From the NCBI GenBank assembly GCA_037576215.1, contig JBANDB010000011.1, positions 2,480,001 through 2,544,000 on the forward strand: a stretch of 64,000 nucleotides of DNA, read 5' to 3'. The first letter of the stretch is position 1. The number at the start of each line of letters is the position of its first letter. A program made the translations under genes and the position numbers. Source of the stretch: Armillaria gallica. Its lineage: Eukaryota > Basidiomycota > Agaricomycetes > Agaricales > Physalacriaceae. This document shows, piece by piece, positions 61,109 through 64,000 of the stretch. The notes below the pieces were generated by a model that was given only the letters and a program-made list of their open reading frames with translations, had not been told where the DNA came from and did not search any database.

Positions 61109-61970
61109 ATGTTTCCCGAACGTTCGTCTCATCCATTTCACTGGTCACCTTCTTTACAAAACTTGAATCAGCTCGTCGTGGAACACGCCAAACCAGGAGT
61201 CGTGCAGGCCTCGCTCAAGATAGAACCTTACAATAGTATGCTGCTTATCTGACACCTATTCTTGTTTTACTTCAACCGTCGTGATTCAACAGTCAATCGC
61301 GTCGGGGTAAGTTCTGGATTGAATACTCCTTAAACCTGACCTAAATTTAATTGCTATACCAGACTGGTATTTGTGTTTTCATCGGTTTATTTATCTCTGG
61401 GCTAATCTCCTTTAGCCCACGGCGGTCTTATCATGTCTCTCACAGACACCATGGGGTCCTTAGTCGTGGCCACTAAAGGATATTGTTCGAATACTAAGTT
61501 TCTCGCGTGTTGCAGTGCACTGATGCCTTTGACAGGGATGACCGGTGTAAGCACCGACATTGGCGCATCCTTCGTTCGTCCAGCTGGAAGGCCGGGCGAT
61601 ATAGTATATGCTACGTCTCATTTGACTGGTATGGGTACGTACCATATAGTCTCCTCCTGTACATGATCGTTATATTCATACCTCTTCAGGTAAATCTTTG
61701 GCATACACACGGACGGAATTCAAGAATGCGACAGGGGATCTTGTTGCATATGGATGTAAGTAAAATATATCTATGATGCCATGACTATTCATCTTATCCG
61801 TTGCATAGACCACACCAAGTACATTGGTAAGGCACTAGTCCACGAGGTCCGTTCCATTGTCCTGGGTACTGTAAATTTTGGGATTAAATAATTTGTTTCT
61901 CTAGAACAACGTGAAGTTGTCGGAAGATGGAGAAACCGTGCTGGAAGGAAAAGATCTTGAAGTAGACTAG
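61109..61970 (+). CDS. Acyl-CoA thioesterase, hotdog fold (ACOT13/THEM2-like)
   Basis: It hydrolyses fatty acyl-CoA. The ATG at 61109 gives MFPERSSHPFHWSPSLQNLN, then VVQASLKIEPYN. An intron (61236-61292) leads to INRVG. A 4-nt exon (61363-61366) flanked by canonical GT-AG introns then supplies the codon joining T and A of the hotdog motif GTAHGG. Next comes GGLIMSLTDTMGSLVVATKG, an intron to WMTGVSTDIGASFVRPAG, SHLTGMGKSLAYTRTEFKNA and TGDLVAYGYHTKYIGKALVH. The last intron (about 61848-61905) joins NNVKLSEDGETVLEGKDLEV and the stop at 61968. The HGG motif and the region around it match ACOT13. The product is about 180 residues, somewhat longer than the animal enzyme. The microexon is required to keep the frame. 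Confidence 0.84.
61363..61366 (+). other. Inferred 4-nt microexon in the thioesterase gene
   Basis: The preceding exon ends at 61306 before GTAAGT, and the next begins at 61418 after TTTAG. Joining them directly puts a stop in frame within about 45 nt and destroys the GTAHGG motif. The four bases ACTG, flanked by CAG and GTAT, restore frame exactly and encode the expected Thr plus the first base of the Ala codon. Confidence 0.75.
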
Positions 61971-62621
61971 AGTAGACTTTCTTTTAGAGATAAGGTATGT
62001 ACTTGACTGCCCTTGATGTATTCATTATACTTAGCGGCAGTTCCGGGATTAACATCAGCACTCTAGAGCAGCTGAAACTAAAACCGTGGTAATATTCGCG
62101 TCCTTCTAGGATGCGTTGATATCTTCGAAGAACGTCTGTGAAATCTTGCCTAAGTATCTGCCCGATGATAATGCTGCTCGCTATCAAAATAGCAAAACAA
62201 CTTCTACCAAGAGCCAAAGAAAGATTCGGTTGGCCTGTGTACCCCAAAATAACTTGAGATTTAGATGCGTTATAGTCAACAATACCTCATCGGCGTCGCG
62301 GAGACCCGCCTGAAGAGTGGTTGTATCCGTTTCCCAATCGTTCTTAGTTTGATGGCGATTTGTTTATTTATTTCGATATTTATTTATTTATTTGATACAA
62401 CCAATAAATCAGTTTTTATGCCTTTAGGCTGTTTTACTGTTGAGAGAGCGAGCTGAACGGAACTGCCATTTGCCAAGTGTTCACAGCGCTTAAAGTTATT
62501 CAATCTGGGCTCAATGCTTGCTGGGCCTTTCTTTTTCCCCTTTTGTCGTCGAACATCGCCCAAATTGGCCTAGACTACGTACTGATGATGGCAGTGTCAC
62601 CCGAGTCTCCAAGGCCTTTCC
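61971..62621. other. Intergenic with AT-rich low-complexity patch
   Basis: It is the 3' flank of the thioesterase gene and the upstream region of the next gene. A TTTATTTATTT-type low-complexity patch lies at about 62358-62392. No gene seen. Confidence 0.5.
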
Positions 62622-64000
62622 ATGGACCCCATCTCCATTCTCACTACTGTGATATCGACAACCTCCTTCTTACTGACTTGGATAGATCAGCACCAATCCA
62701 AAGAATCGGTATTTCGTGACTTGCGCACGACCCTCGACAATGACCATAGTGGCATACTATTGCCTCTATCGTCAGTTGGCGCCAGTGGAAGTTCTCAGCT
62801 TGAACCTAACATTGTGGGGTGTTTGCGAACCGTACAAGAAGTACTCTTCCGGACGCGAGACCATCTGGTCGTGTGGGAGGACAGCCGCAAAATCAAAAGC
62901 GGAAAGAGACTATGGGCGTTTCTAAATCCTGCCGTGGTCCTGGATGAGCTGAAGGACGACAAGACTCAGCTTGTGTCCAGCGTGCAGATACTGTCAGCTT
63001 CTATCCAAATATCATCTTTTATACGACAACCGAGCGCGGTCAGCCCTCCTGTGGAACCATCACGGACCCTCGTCTCTAGTTCGAATAACTTGGAAATAGC
63101 TTCGAACAGGGATGTCAAAGATTTCTGGGCGGCTGAAATTGGGACCGAGGTATGAACAAAACCTGCACTTTTTTTCTTCGCTCTCATGGCTTATCGTCTA
63201 TAGACATCTTACTGCTCTGCCGAATTTCTACATGCCGCCCTTAGCCACTACTTTGACAAGACATTAACACCAGAAGCAAAGGAGATTCTTTCCCTACGAC
63301 TGGACGAGTACGGGGTAGGATGCACTACCTTAGCAAGTCTTGATCGCTTCGTTGGGCAGCAACCATTACTAGACGCACTTACGACTCTTGGTGTCATTCA
63401 AGTTAACGAAGCCCCAAGATCTACTATCGAAAACACCAACCCTACATCTATCAAACCAATCTTAATCATGGTTGACGATGAGCCTGAAAATCATCGCTAT
63501 ACGATCGATTTAGTTCGATCATATAACGTTGATCTCTTTGTTTTCACGTCGACAGCATCAGCGAAAACCTGGATAGATGCCAATGAAGGCAAGTCACAAT
63601 ATCTCACTATGTACAAGTATTATTGACACATCGTATTGTATTGTAGCCATGCTGCGCATCGCAGATAAGTTTGGCCGTCTGCGATGTGTATCAGATAACG
63701 CTCGCTGGGAGCAAGACGCCTCCGCATCGACGCCCTCGTCGTATCAAAGCCCGAGCATTTCCTTGAACATTTACGCCGGGGAAACTATCTTACGCTATCT
63801 GCGTGGGAGACAATATTCTGCCCCAGTCCTCATTGCCGCCGGAAAGAGCATCGTGAAGACCTCATACGTTCTCGATTACGTCCGAGCCGGCTCTACCTGC
63901 TACCTTGATGTCTTAATGGATTTCATCCACCCGTTAATCGCCGACGATAGTGGGGATGAAGAGTGGTGGCTAGACTTCAATGTTCAGCCTAGAGCCCACA
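62622..64000 (+). CDS. Large fungus-specific protein with response-regulator-like segment (5' part)
   Basis: The ATG at 62622 gives MDPISILTTVISTTSFLLTW, like the N-terminal helical starts of fungal STAND/NLR-type proteins. Exon 1 (62622-63149) continues with VQEVLFRTRDHLVVWEDSRK. A normal intron (63150-63203) joins TSYCSAEFLHAALSHYFDKT. Exon 2 holds KPILIMVDDEPENHRYTIDL, whose VDDEPEN looks like the first strand and acidic cluster of a response-regulator receiver. A GC-AG intron (63589-63646) joins EAMLRIADKFGRLRCVSDNA. Then come AGETILRYLRGRQYSAPVLI and VKTSYVLDYVRAGSTCYLDV. The gene runs off the window, so its C terminus is unseen. I know no named family; no phosphoacceptor Asp is obvious at the expected place. 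Confidence 0.6.

Overview
The window reads as nuclear DNA of a filamentous basidiomycete, most likely a mushroom-forming agaricomycete. Genes are compact and carry many short GT-AG introns of about 45-70 nt with recognisable CTAAC/CTGAC-like branch sites. The gene content is eukaryotic and fungal: mitochondrial DNA polymerase gamma, an Mlp1/TPR nucleoporin, PPWD1 cyclophilin, Thi4, Nas2, mitochondrial dihydroxy-acid dehydratase and Zn2Cys6 proteins. Two gene families look agaricomycete-expanded. No bacterial operons, CRISPR arrays, rRNA or tRNA genes were recognised. Exon models were made by eye from frame continuity and splice sites, so gene ends are firmer than internal junctions.

Layout. 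0.9-21.3 kb is a dense housekeeping block: AN1 zinc-finger protein with a C-terminal CaaX box (-), TPR/MLP1 (+), peroxiredoxin (+), GH27 alpha-galactosidase (-), a possible spliced non-coding leader, PPWD1 (-) and MIP1 (+). 21.3-27.9 kb is gene-poor. It holds a four-exon Cys-rich small gene and a broken copy of a TmpA-like membrane oxidoreductase. 27.9-53.9 kb is a second mostly ordinary block: TmpA-like copy 1, an orphan polytopic membrane protein, an unknown gene, ILV3, a Zn2Cys6 protein, a septin-like GTPase fused to two Zn2Cys6 domains, a second septin-like GTPase, chorismate mutase, a coiled-coil protein, THI4, NAS2, a five-exon metallothionein and an acyl-CoA dehydrogenase. 53.9-58.9 kb carries TmpA-like copies 2 and 3 on the minus strand. 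58.9-64 kb holds a small membrane protein, an ACOT13-like thioesterase with an inferred 4-nt microexon, and the start of a large fungus-specific protein.

Three things stand out. First, the septin-like GTPase fold runs without a stop codon into a protein with two Zn2Cys6 DNA-binding domains. It sits between a separate Zn2Cys6 gene and a second septin-like gene, and every zinc cluster is split by an intron at the same place. Second, four TmpA-like copies are arranged in mirror image around a 24-kb core (broken outer, inner / inner, outer). The two inner genes are nearly identical up to their stop codons although their upstream flanks are diverged, which suggests gene conversion or a recent inverted duplication. 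Third, several genes are visible only by splicing: the metallothionein built from tiny Cys modules, the Cys-rich small protein, and the thioesterase microexon.

Functionally the neighbours are mostly independent housekeeping genes (amino-acid synthesis by ILV3 and chorismate mutase, thiamin, mitochondrial DNA replication, proteasome assembly, nuclear pore). The septin/zinc-cluster trio and the TmpA-like palindrome are the only neighbourhoods whose arrangement itself suggests something.
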